Assembly: GCA_900498245.1 (NCBI GenBank)
Contig: LS998015.1
Span: 2,430,069-2,494,068 of the forward strand
Origin: Candidatus Zixiibacteriota bacterium
GTDB lineage: Bacteria; Zixibacteria; MSB-5A5; GN15; PGXB01
Reading direction: 5' to 3'
Length of the DNA stretch: 64,000 nt
A model generated the notes under the pieces. It ran no database searches, was not told the DNA's origin, and saw only the letters and a list, made by a program, of their open reading frames with translations. Of this stretch, positions 10,601-18,600 are shown in pieces. The first letter of the stretch is position 1. Each line of letters opens with the position of its first letter. The translations under genes and the position numbers were made by a program.

Positions 10601-11016
10601 GTCACCTGATTGGCCACTTCATACTTGTTGATAATGTCACGATCGGCAACGACCTTGATAACCTTGTTGAGGTCCGTCACGGCCTTTGACATTTTGACAT
10701 TGATTTCAGTGGTCAAATCCGCTTTCACTTCCACGTCCGTGACCTGCATCTCGCTGTAAGAAACCGAAGTAACTTTGAGAACATAGGTCGCAGGCGGAAC
10801 CAGCGTAATCATGTACTTTCCATCAGGATCAGTCATGGCACCCTGCTTTGTGCCCATCAAAAGCACGGATGCACCGGGAATCGGCTCACCCGTTTCCTTA
10901 TCGGTAACAACTCCTTTTATTTTGCCGGTGGAGCCGGCAAGTGCGAAGGAAGCAGCCATGAGAAGCCCGGATAACACAGCCATGATGAATAGCAATTTCC
11001 TGGGCAATCCAGTCAT
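7678..11016 (-). CDS. TonB-dependent receptor with N-terminal carboxypeptidase-regulatory-like domain
   Basis: 1112 residues from the ATG at 11016, which follows GAGGAGGAGAGG; an upstream in-frame ATG at 11061 lacks this. Order: signal peptide (1-28), a CarboxypepD_reg-like Ig domain (GKIKGVVTDKETGEPIPGAS, about 30-115), the plug domain (about 130-240, with GGRVGEVAYIVDGVNIGDP), then a 22-stranded-type barrel. One extracellular region (about residues 451-653) carries six DxNGNGxxD calcium-loop-like motifs. The family imports large substrates or acts in surface export through the outer membrane using TonB. The substrate cannot be told. Expression is probably from the promoter at 11223-11252 through a leader of about 200 nt. 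Confidence 0.9.
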   Translation of the reverse strand: MTGLPRKLLFIMAVLSGLLMAASFALAGSTGKIKGVVTDKETGEPIPGASVLLMGTKQGAMTDPDGKYMITLVPPATYVLKVTSVSYSEMQVTDVEVKADLTTEINVKMSKAVTDLNKVIKVVADRDIINKYEVANQVTISRDAIKTMPVQNVDKLLQQTAGVVTTNQGEIIIRGGRVGEVAYIVDGVNIGDPLGGYGPTTLGLSLTSGSIQEINIIKDGFDPEYGNALSGIVQITTQTGSVDKTNMAVQYITDDFGNSKLNKYSNNYDYVSFTLSGPDPILRNKILPSLGLKFLEDKDITYFFYAEMTKSGTAYSYDKFTTPSTAMNYGTFNLLGLKIPDRQNNDYSLNGNILVKPLNNLKMIFSYKSSVNNYTVFDWQYRYTPNTAPVGETQWQSYALEVTHQLSKNMHYYLRASYYNRDVSYKPGDPNNPGRGLNPDQFLRYYQFERFDDRNGNGVYDPPEPLVNVFPDTTLYGRDFSGPAYTYGNSPFVNNAQSGYTYMTDFRFNNGASGGALEGEPYVDVNGNGHWDAGDYLYDTNGNGKFDSNRRDVIGTHDPEPYLDGDVNLGEPFTDVNNDGVYEVNIDQFVMSQDPTLNQDLDRNSRYTSPSEPWVSGIPFIDRNGNGVYDAPNQKYDPGEPFTDINGNGKYDYGGTNNFLNIGNYQTTTVWHHRRIQTYSLEARIFRQLGVHEIKAGAELEKDHLKKEDVRSLEQPYTGRNDNGAYAGIGELRDFYDYKPLSGALYIRDNLEYGSMIASLGFRYDFFIQTTGLDSVAANDDLGSGIIKGGRYKISPRIGFSYPISDKAKIHFNYGHFYQLPQYSFMFDRNTTSASASDVVGNYNLDFVKTIQYSFGVKYAMSQDYSIDMSGYFKDEFDKINSTNVRLGGGALVIQQYENRDYGRSRGFEIQVEKRGGRLINGEVNYTYAFAYGKQSQTRTTYFSDFYLSRESLSEKPLDNDVRHALKCGIQLVIPETMKPKLFGMRIPNGWTFSVQGSFETGRPFTPGTKYPNLEVPEGQDIDENSLRRPSVLNFDVRFEKYFKLASLDWRFILWVDNLLNNKNVQSVYSDTGRPDTGQNDGYNVTGGTDYDRNPQNWAYGRQIKFGLQMNL
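9059..9663 (-). repeat. Six calcium-loop-like DxNGNGxxD motifs inside the TonB-dependent receptor
   Basis: Within the receptor gene the protein motifs DRNGNGVYD (twice), DVNGNGHWD, DTNGNGKFD, DVNNDGVYE and DINGNGKYD recur over about 200 residues, often preceded by GEPFTD or a variant. The spacing is irregular, so this is not a strict tandem DNA repeat. The pattern matches dockerin / EF-hand-like calcium loops. Confidence 0.8.
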
Positions 11017-11222
11017 CTTCCTCTCCTCCTCATATCTATTATTTATTAACTCTCTTTTCATACACCTGCTCTTGACATAACTTACGTATAATTATAATTC
11101 AATCATGTTTTGCGGGAAACAGCGGAGCGTGAGGCTCTACTCCGCCACCAACGGCATCACCAATTACCCTATTATCGCGAAGCCATTCCTCCCATCCAAA
11201 CCTATTTCACCCATAGGATGTA
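11017..11222 (-). other. Predicted long 5' leader of the outer-membrane operon
   Basis: If transcription starts just downstream of the promoter at 11223-11252, about 200 nt of leader precede the receptor start. Read on the minus strand it contains a hairpin CCTAT-GGGTGAA-ATAGG near its 5' end and a GCGGAG...CTCCGC hairpin further on. It matches no riboswitch consensus that I recall. There is no convincing small ORF. Confidence 0.35.
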
Positions 11223-11252
11223 AAAATATCTCCGAAACAGGCCCTAAGTCAA
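11223..11252 (-). promoter_or_regulatory. Sigma-70-like promoter for the TonB-receptor operon
   Basis: On the minus strand TTGACT (11252-11247) and TATTTT (11228-11223) are separated by 18 nt. It has the same form as the boxes before the aminotransferase operon (59777-59805) and the pfk operon (42801-42829). Confidence 0.5.
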
Positions 11253-11331
11253 GCGATTTTTTCCTTATTTATGACCTGTTTGTTTCGTTATAACTCTTCT
11301 AATTAAAAGACCATATCGGTCAAAAAAATGT

Positions 11332-12117
11332 TTAAAACTTTATTTGTGCCAGAGGCGCTCTTTTTAAGTCCTCGGCGGCTTTTTGCCATTGTTCCTTTTC
11401 ATCCGCGTTCAGGGAATAGGGAACAAAGCCCAAGCCCAAGTTCTTCGAAAAATTCTCGGCAAATTCCTTCGCAAAATCTGCGATTGTATGAAAATTGGCC
11501 GCGGGGGCGGGGCTCTTCTTCTGTCCGATGGCCTCACATTCGGACACCCCATTTATCTTGATCGAACCCTGATGAATGAATTTCTCCCCCTGCCTTCGCT
11601 GGGCCCCCCCGACAACCTTAAGTCCATCGGCCGCAATTTCATATCGGGACATCGAGGAGAAGCAGGATTTGAAGGATTGAATCCCGTTGTTCCTGAATTC
11701 CGGTTCCGAATTATGTTGCCAAGCGGTTCTCAATCCTAACGCTTCCAACACGCCGACCACAGTCTTCGTGATTGACAAATTGACGGATTTGAGGCTTCTT
11801 CCATTTTCAGGAAACAGGTGCAGCGACCCGACCAGACTAAATGTAATTTCGGCATTGTCGTGATAAATCGCTCGCCCCCCTGTAACCCTTCTGATTACAG
11901 GAAGTTCCGCCGGCAGAAGTGACCAATCGACGACTTTCCGGGGATCTTGATTACAGCCGAGCGTTATGGCCGGCCTGGCCCAGGAATAAAGGCGGAGAAC
12001 CTCCGCAAAATCGCGATCCTCGCGGTCGAGTTTATCAAAGCACCAGTTGTCAAGAGCCATATTGGCATATGGATCCTCGTCGGGCGTAAAGAGAAAAATC
12101 GCTGGCAGACCAATCAT
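11332..12117 (-). CDS. Lipoate-protein ligase A / octanoyltransferase family protein
   Basis: 261 residues. The BPL/LplA catalytic fold is recognised from RRVTGGRAIYHDNAEITFS (about residues 75-93), the equivalent of the LplA RRxxGGGxVYHD motif, and from KVVGGAQRRQGEKFIHQGSI (about 165-185), which holds the conserved lysine region. The protein would attach lipoate or octanoate to E2 or H proteins in the cytoplasm. LplA is longer and carries an accessory domain; this single-domain form is compatible with LipM/LipL-like transferases or a short ligase, so the exact activity is open. It stands alone, with no dehydrogenase genes beside it. Confidence 0.8.
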   Translation of the reverse strand: MIGLPAIFLFTPDEDPYANMALDNWCFDKLDREDRDFAEVLRLYSWARPAITLGCNQDPRKVVDWSLLPAELPVIRRVTGGRAIYHDNAEITFSLVGSLHLFPENGRSLKSVNLSITKTVVGVLEALGLRTAWQHNSEPEFRNNGIQSFKSCFSSMSRYEIAADGLKVVGGAQRRQGEKFIHQGSIKINGVSECEAIGQKKSPAPAANFHTIADFAKEFAENFSKNLGLGFVPYSLNADEKEQWQKAAEDLKRAPLAQIKF

Positions 12118-12271
12118 TTATCAACCTTATTCAAAATATACCTCATTCCCGGCCAGTGTCAACCAGTCGGCAAATCTTTTATGTTGCAGATCAATTGGCT
12201 GATAAATATTTTTTCGTATAGCCATCAAATATAATCTAAGCCCGTTCAGAAAAATTCTAATCGCCCTCATA

Positions 12272-13228
12272 ATGCTTCTATTCCTCGTAATCGTCGGGAC
12301 AGCCGGATTCGTCATTTTGGAAAAAATGGATTTGCTCGATGGTCTCTACATGACCATAATTACATTATCCACCGGCGGATTCGGCGAGGTGATTCCGTTG
12401 CACACGGCGGGACGAATATTTGTCATTTTCCTGATATTTTCAGGGGTGGTCACCGTCACTTTTATCGGATCGGCCAACGGGCAATATATCATCGAGGGGG
12501 AGTTGCGAAATTTACTGGGGAGAAAGAAAATGGAATCGCAAATTAAAAAAATGAACGACCATTATATTATTGTCGGTTACGGGAGAGTCGGACGAAAGGT
12601 TGCCGAAGAATATCGCAGGAAAAAAGTTCCATTTGTCATTATTGAGAATGATGATGCGATTTTTGATGAACTCCAGGCCGATGGCATATTCGGAGTAAAA
12701 GGCCCGGCAACTGAAGATGAAACTCTTTTATCCGCAGGGATCGATAAGGCCAAAGTCCTGGTTTCGACATTGCCGGATGAAGCCGATAATATGTACATTG
12801 CCCTGACCGCCCGACAGATGAATCCGACACTTTATATCATTGCAGGAGCCGACCAGCCGGAACGCGAAAGGAAGCTGCTCAGGGCCGGAGCCAACTCGGT
12901 GGTTTCGCCGCACATTCTCGGGAGCATCAGGATGGCCAGGGCATCCCTCCGACCCAATGTGGTCGATTTCATGCCGATGACATCCATGGAGGAATCAGGA
13001 CTCGGAATCGAGGAAATCAAAATAACCTCCGGAAGCCGCTATGCCGGAAAAAGTCTGATGGAATCCGGTTTAAAAGCCGAATACTGGATCACAGTGGTCA
13101 GAATAAGGAAGTCGGGCCGGAAAATCCTGATTAACCCCGAGCCGACCGCCATGATTGACAAAAATGACATTCTGGTGATGATTGGGGCAAGAGACAAGCT
13201 GGAACGAGTTACTTCAGAAATGGGCTGA
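12272..13228 (+). CDS. Two-TM RCK (TrkA-domain) potassium channel
   Basis: 318 residues from ATG 12272. Two membrane segments (about 1-20 and 47-67) flank a pore loop with filter STGGFGE (about 34-40). An RCK N-terminal Rossmann domain follows (HYIIVGYGRVGRKVAEEY, GxGxxG at about 99-104, acidic end IIEND), then an RCK C-terminal domain (about 235-318). This is the MthK-like plan: a ligand-gated K+ channel of the inner membrane. The filter is GGFGE rather than the common VGYGD. The frame stays open upstream to 12206 and encodes a plausible basic lead-in (SPFRKILIALI), but has no ATG, GTG or TTG there. The true start may therefore be non-canonical, or the first helix short. Confidence 0.85.
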   Translation: MLLFLVIVGTAGFVILEKMDLLDGLYMTIITLSTGGFGEVIPLHTAGRIFVIFLIFSGVVTVTFIGSANGQYIIEGELRNLLGRKKMESQIKKMNDHYIIVGYGRVGRKVAEEYRRKKVPFVIIENDDAIFDELQADGIFGVKGPATEDETLLSAGIDKAKVLVSTLPDEADNMYIALTARQMNPTLYIIAGADQPERERKLLRAGANSVVSPHILGSIRMARASLRPNVVDFMPMTSMEESGLGIEEIKITSGSRYAGKSLMESGLKAEYWITVVRIRKSGRKILINPEPTAMIDKNDILVMIGARDKLERVTSEMG

Positions 13229-13244
13229 ACTTCTAATTAAAAAA

Positions 13245-13318
13245 CACGCCCAGGAGGACTTGAACCCCCAACCTTCTGGTCCGTAGCCAGACGCTCTATC
13301 CAATTGAGCTATGGGCGC
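13245..13318 (-). tRNA. tRNA-Arg (anticodon ACG)
   Basis: A 74-nt cloverleaf: acceptor GCGCCCA pairs with TGGGCGT (G-U closing pair), the anticodon loop is CTACGGA, and the T-arm holds GGTTCAAGTCC. The A34 would be edited to inosine. CCA is not encoded; a T-run follows the discriminator G. Confidence 0.95.
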
Positions 13319-13337
13319 ATTCTTTTAGCTAACCTTT

Positions 13338-13367
13338 AATATATTTATTTTTCCTCGGAACTGTCAA
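13338..13367 (-). promoter_or_regulatory. Sigma-70-like promoter of tRNA-Arg
   Basis: TTGACA (13367-13362) and TATATT (13343-13338) on the minus strand with an 18-nt spacer, about 20 nt before the tRNA 5' end. Confidence 0.65.
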
Positions 13368-13380
13368 CCCCAAAAAGAGC

Positions 13381-14379
13381 CTATTTTGAGGTCATCAGAT
13401 AAATGATTACGACCGCAACTAGTATGAAAATTAGAAAAATTAGGGCCAGGTGGGAGGACTTCTTCTTCGCTTCCCCGGAATCTCGCTCTTCGGACCTCTC
13501 GGCCATTGCGGATAGGGCCTCTAATATTTGATTTTCTTTCAGTAGCGTTTCATCGCTTTCGACCGCGACAGTGACCGGGCCCATTTTTTCCCCCGGGGCC
13601 CCTTCCGATATCTCATCGATGCGTACCGCCACGACAGAGACATTATCCTGCCCTCCCCGATCATTTGCCAACTGGATTAGATTATTCACGATACTATCGA
13701 TTTCATCGCGGCAATCTTTCACAGCGGCAAAGATTTCGTCATCTCCGGCATATCCGCACAACCCATCGGTACATAATATATATGTCTCTCCTGCCGCGAG
13801 GAGATCAGCCCGGTAATCGATTTCGACTCTTTCATTTACACCCAACGCGCGCGTGATGACATTCTTCCCTATTATTTTTTCCGCCTCGCTCTCCGAAAAC
13901 TGACCCGATTGCTTCAATTCAGCTACCCAGGAGTGATCGGTGGTAAGCGGCACTAGGCCGGTCGGCAGGAGACGATAGGCCCGACTGTCCCCGACATGAG
14001 CTATATTGACAATCCTCTCATCCACCGCCAAGGCCACTACCGTCGTGCCCATCCCGGCCAAATCACTGCGAGATCGAGAACGAAGATATATGCTGCGATT
14101 CGCCAGCCTGATAGCCTTGACGAGCAAGGCTCCTCTTTCGGATAGCGGCGCCTCCAGGTGCAGGGAGGGATTTTTGGAAATATCCGAGGCCAACTCCGTG
14201 AAGCAATAGCTGATAATTTCACAGGCGTCCCGAGAGGCCACTTCGCCGGCCTGATGCCCCCCCATGCCGTCACAAACCAGAAAAAGATTGGAGTCGGGAT
14301 CGACCCGGAACGAATCTTCATTGCCGCTGCGGACCAACCCTATATCGCTTCTTCCGCTGTAAGAAATCCTTAATGCCAA
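13381..14379 (-). CDS. PP2C-family Ser/Thr protein phosphatase with C-terminal membrane anchor
   Basis: 332 residues. PP2C motifs appear in order: GLVRSGNEDSF (about 14-24), LFLVCDGMGGHQAGEVAS (about 32-49, metal-binding Asp), AHVGDSRAYRL, TTDHSWVAEL, YILCTDGLCGYAGDDEI and GGQDNVSVV. The arrangement is that of Stp1/PrpC enzymes, which reverse Hanks-type kinase phosphorylation using Mn/Mg. Unlike the soluble forms, it ends in an acidic linker and a single membrane segment (about 309-329), placing the catalytic domain on the cytoplasmic face. No kinase gene lies within the window. Confidence 0.92.
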   Translation of the reverse strand: MALRISYSGRSDIGLVRSGNEDSFRVDPDSNLFLVCDGMGGHQAGEVASRDACEIISYCFTELASDISKNPSLHLEAPLSERGALLVKAIRLANRSIYLRSRSRSDLAGMGTTVVALAVDERIVNIAHVGDSRAYRLLPTGLVPLTTDHSWVAELKQSGQFSESEAEKIIGKNVITRALGVNERVEIDYRADLLAAGETYILCTDGLCGYAGDDEIFAAVKDCRDEIDSIVNNLIQLANDRGGQDNVSVVAVRIDEISEGAPGEKMGPVTVAVESDETLLKENQILEALSAMAERSEERDSGEAKKKSSHLALIFLIFILVAVVIIYLMTSK

Positions 14380-14478
14380 TACTTCTCCGTTGAGAATGGT
14401 TGAAAGATATATTGTTCCGATAATAAATTAATTGATTTGGCCAAACAAGAAAAAACTACAATTTTGGCCCAAAAATGG

Positions 14479-14502
14479 AAGGGCCCCGGAACGGGGCCCT
14501 TT
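14479..14502 (-). terminator. Rho-independent terminator of the type A-tail protein operon
   Basis: Minus-strand arms AAGGGCCCCG and CGGGGCCCTT with a 3-nt loop, followed by CCATTTTTG. It lies just past the stop of the 14527 gene. Confidence 0.75.
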
Positions 14503-14526
14503 CAATATATTGTCAATCAGGCGGGG

Positions 14527-15543
14527 CTACTTCATCAAAATCATCTTCCTCACGGCACTGCTTTCGCCAGCCGACAGCCGGTAAAAATAAACCCCACTGG
14601 AGAGTCTGTCGCCGGAAAACTGAAATACGTGATTCCCGGCCGATTGGCTACCCAAATTATATTCCACCAGTTTCTGACCTAGTAAGTTGAAAATTCCCAA
14701 TCGTACCGATGCCCTGGCCGGCAGACTATAAGCAATTGTAGTTACGGGATTAAAAGGATTAGGATAGTTTTGATTAAGCCGGAATCCCGACGGCACCGCG
14801 TTCGGAGTCTCCGGTGCATCGGTAATCGCCACATATGTCGTCACGCTATCTTCAACATAAACGGAAGTATCAATCCCGGAACTGACCCGGAAATGGATCA
14901 CATCACTGGTATCTTCAAAAATAAGCGCCGGTATCAGCAGATCGAAATGCACCACGGCATTTCCATTGGGCAACGCATATGAAAAGCCGAACTGCGGCTG
15001 TACCAGCCAGCCATTTGATGAAGTAGCAGTAATACGATAAAAATCAATGCCCTGGCCGGTATTTTTGACAGTCACGGCGTAATGGATGGTATCCTTTGGA
15101 GATGCATATTGACTTATCGGCGACGAAACCAATTCCATACTGATCGCGGCTGAGGCCGAAAGATTGACTTCCTTGGGAAGTCCCATTCCGGTCCATGCCG
15201 ACGAATCCGGGCCATGTTTGACCGCCAGGCGACCATTTATGGTAAAAGTTATGATGTCATCGATTTCGGCTCCCTCGTCCTCAGGCGTCATAGCATCATC
15301 CCCATAAACCGGAAGAAAGCCATACTGCCCGGCGTTGCGAACGGTATCGCTGCCACACAAGATCGCCTGTGGGTCATAGGCATTAATAACCGACCCGACT
15401 GGTAGGGCAACTCCATTATATGTGCCGGCCGAACCGTAGAAATCGGTCCAGACATTAGTCGGTATCACCTGCGCCGACAAGCCGGTTACAAGAAAAAGAC
15501 TCATTCCTCCGACTGCCATTATTTTCAGAAACTTCGTTATCAC
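14527..15543 (-). CDS. Secreted protein with GFxPVY module and type A (T9SS-like) C-terminal sorting tail
   Basis: 338 residues from a GTG at 15543 behind AAGGAAGG. A signal peptide (1-25) is followed by a module at about 30-125 with VALPVGSVINAYDP, GQYGFLPVYGDD and DIITFTING. An Ig-like beta domain comes next (about 130-240). The C-terminus is a sorting domain with LNQNYPNPFNPVTTIAYSLP, GIFNLLGQKL and SSGVYFYRLSAG, ending RKMILMK. By analogy with Bacteroidota it should be exported by a type IX-like system and fixed to or released from the surface. The same module occurs twice in the protein encoded just upstream (15607-20463). I cannot assign a function to the module. Confidence 0.8.
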   Translation of the reverse strand: MITKFLKIMAVGGMSLFLVTGLSAQVIPTNVWTDFYGSAGTYNGVALPVGSVINAYDPQAILCGSDTVRNAGQYGFLPVYGDDAMTPEDEGAEIDDIITFTINGRLAVKHGPDSSAWTGMGLPKEVNLSASAAISMELVSSPISQYASPKDTIHYAVTVKNTGQGIDFYRITATSSNGWLVQPQFGFSYALPNGNAVVHFDLLIPALIFEDTSDVIHFRVSSGIDTSVYVEDSVTTYVAITDAPETPNAVPSGFRLNQNYPNPFNPVTTIAYSLPARASVRLGIFNLLGQKLVEYNLGSQSAGNHVFQFSGDRLSSGVYFYRLSAGESSAVRKMILMK

Positions 15544-15559
15544 TTAATTCACCTTCCTT

Positions 15560-15586
15560 ATCCGGTCCGGGATACCCGGACCGGAT
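15560..15586. repeat. Perfect 12-bp inverted repeat between the two type A-tail genes
   Basis: Arms ATCCGGTCCGGG and CCCGGACCGGAT enclose a 3-nt loop. It lies 20 nt past the upstream stop and 16 nt before the next start, ending at that gene's ribosome site. There is no T-run, so it looks like an mRNA stability or translation-control hairpin rather than a classical terminator. Confidence 0.7.
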
Positions 15587-15606
15587 CGAAGTTTATATTA
15601 ATCCAA

Positions 15607-18600
15607 CTACTTCATCAAGACCATTTTTCTCGTCTGTTCAAAACCGGCGGTTTTGAGACGATAGAAATAGATTCCTGACGCCACCGGCTGGCCATCAAAT
15701 CCGGTGCCGTTCCAGACTACTTGATTCTGGCCGGCCTGAGCCATGCCGTCAAATACCGTCGCCACTTTCTTGCCGAGGATGTTGAAGACCTCAAGCGTGG
15801 CCTGGGCGGCGGAAGGCAGGCTAAAGGAAATTGTCGTCGCCGGATTGAAGGGGTTGGGGTAGTTCTGTCCCAGGGCAAATCCAGTCGGCAGAAGCGGTTC
15901 GCCATTCTTGGCAGTCAGATTGACCAGTTCTTGTCTGGCTCCGTTTTCGGTCCAGGTGATACTTTCGCCAGTCGCCATGCCGTCGACCATAATGGCGAAA
16001 GTTTCGCCTTTGGCCGGCCCTTCTTTTTCTGCCGTGGAAGGATCATCACCATAGACCGGCATAAATCCGAACTTACCGGCCCGCCCGACGGTCGCGGCTC
16101 CGATAACTCGGCCATCGCGACTGACAGCCGTCACTGTGGCGCCCTGAGGAAGAGCCTTGTTGTCAAGTTTCAATTGATAAGAATAGAGATTCATCCAGAC
16201 CTTGGAAAGCGAAATCCGGTTTTCGGAAATCGCCCGATCGGCTTTCGCTAACATCTGCGGGAAGATCACCTTCGGCCCGACTCCCGGATAAATCAGCAAA
16301 TCGCTGTTGCTCACTTTGAGCCAGTAGCCAAATCCCGGACGCATCATCGTCAAAGTCGAATAGGCCGGTAGTTGCGGATCATAGGTCTGAGCGACGCCGT
16401 CAAAGCCAAGTGCCACAATCAAATTCTCCATCACGGAATTGAGAGCAAAAGGCGTGGAATCGGCGACATCGGGCAGATATGAAACCAGGTTCCAACCGGT
16501 TTCCAGATGAATCGGCGTCGTCGCGGCCACCGGCGTGCCGGTGACTTCAAGGACCGTATCGCAATCCATCTTTACCCAATAGCCGTGGAAATGATCGGCG
16601 TTCCAGAGAGTGGAGAAATCGGGCAACGACGGATCATAGGTGAACCCGCCCTGTTCGAATCCCATAATGACTTCGACACAACCGGATATAGATTTGAATA
16701 ATTCCTGTATGTCATCATTTGGAGTATCGACATTCCACGAAATCAGGTTCCAGCCCTGTTTCAGAGCGATAGTTTTGGTCTGAACCGGGAAGATATCAAG
16801 GCAGACCTGGAAACTGGCCCCTTTTTCGGTCCATATCCGCGGCCCATTTGCCGCCGCTGGATACCCATTAATAAAGAAGGAAATGGTATCCCCGGGTTCG
16901 GCCCCGTCCGCCTCAATGGTGTATGGGTCATCTCGGTAGACCGGCATGAAACCGTAGCTTCCGGGCATTGATACGAAATATGTTCCGCAATGAGATCCAT
17001 TAGGAGCATAAGCATCTACGACCGATCCGACAGGCAGAGGAACACCATTATAATAATTATTGTCGCAATAGAAATTGACCCATTCCGGCGTCGGCGTAAC
17101 CGGCGGAACGGGAGTTAAAACAATATCAAAACCAATCTGGCCATATTCGATATTACGCAATATCCCGGGATAATATCCTTCCTTATAGGCGTAGGCATCG
17201 AAAGGATAAATGCCGGACGAGTGGCAGGCAAACTGGCCGTTGATATCGGTTAGATGCGATGACATCAGTGAACCACCGGGGAACTGACTCCAGAGCTCGA
17301 CGGTGGCACCCTCAATTTCATTACCGGCGGTGTCTATGACCCGTCCGCATACATATCCGGAATCAATACCTATTACCACCCCGCCGGGAATGAAGGTCGG
17401 ATTTAGAATACTCGACGAATCGGTGAATTGGACCGTTTTTGATGAATCAATGGACACAAAAGTCGAGATTATGGAATCGGTAACGGTGAAATGCAGTTTC
17501 GCCAATAATCCTCGTCCGGCCGGAATTGCGGGAGTCAGGAAAGGCGACACCAGAATATTGCATTCCCGGAGGTTATTATCAAACGAGCCGACTTTGGTAT
17601 CGACATAGTTGACCCGGGTTCCACCGAACGTTATCGAATCCATTGTTATGAGAGAAGAACTCCATTTGAGGGGCACCAGAATAGAACTGAGCGGCTGCAC
17701 ATTTTTGAAATAGACCGGCACCACTACCGAGTTGCCGGGGATGGCGGGAACCGTAGCCACCCAGGCGGAATCGTCCGTATCCGGACCGGAGGTCACATGA
17801 AGAATAACCGGTACAGCCAGTCTTCTGATTCCAACTTCTCCCATATCTTCCATCACAAATATGGAATCGACATAAATGCCGGGATTGAGACCGCTCGCAT
17901 CGATGGTTACCGGCATGGACACGGGAGTCAGCTGGACATTAGGGTATCCCCAAGGGCATTGCGTTATAAGCCAGGTGCAATTAGACTCTAGATAAAACGG
18001 GGCGGCACACCCGTGGGCTTCCGATATGTTGATAGTATCATACCTGATTTCGCCCTGCATCAAAGTAACATTGAATGAGGCCGGATCGGCAACGTAAGTA
18101 CGTTCGAAGCAAGATGTATCGACCATCAATGAAATGATCGTGGTTCGCGGTGAATTTGCCGCCGAATCGGAATAGACAAAAATCGTATCGAGATGCAATC
18201 CCGGTGTTAAGCCCTCCGCCTTTATCTTCACCGGTATTGATTTGGGCGTAACCAGCGGAGTGACGGCGGCGGTATCGGGTTCGGCGATGATACCCGAAAA
18301 GCCGAGTCGGAACGGTATATTATGCCCCCGCTGCTCGAACACCATGATGCTGGTATCGGGAATCGTATCTCCAGGATGAATATGATATGGAATAAAGTAA
18401 GGTTCCACGGCAATCCGGTTGGGAACCGTATCCGGCAAAACTGTCAACTTGACCTGCGCTACCGCCGGAAATCTCATCAAGGAATCAGGATATCCATAGA
18501 ATGAAATGGTGTCAAAATAGTCGCCCGGAGCCAGGCCCTTTACATCGAAGCGATATAGTAATGATTCCGGCGTGGTAAAGGGGCCAGCCGCGTTGGCCAC

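Noticed and set aside
11105-11293. 62-codon plus-strand frame before the lipoate ligase gene
   Set aside because: No ribosome site or recognisable sequence; it lies in the predicted leader and promoter of the opposite-strand operon.
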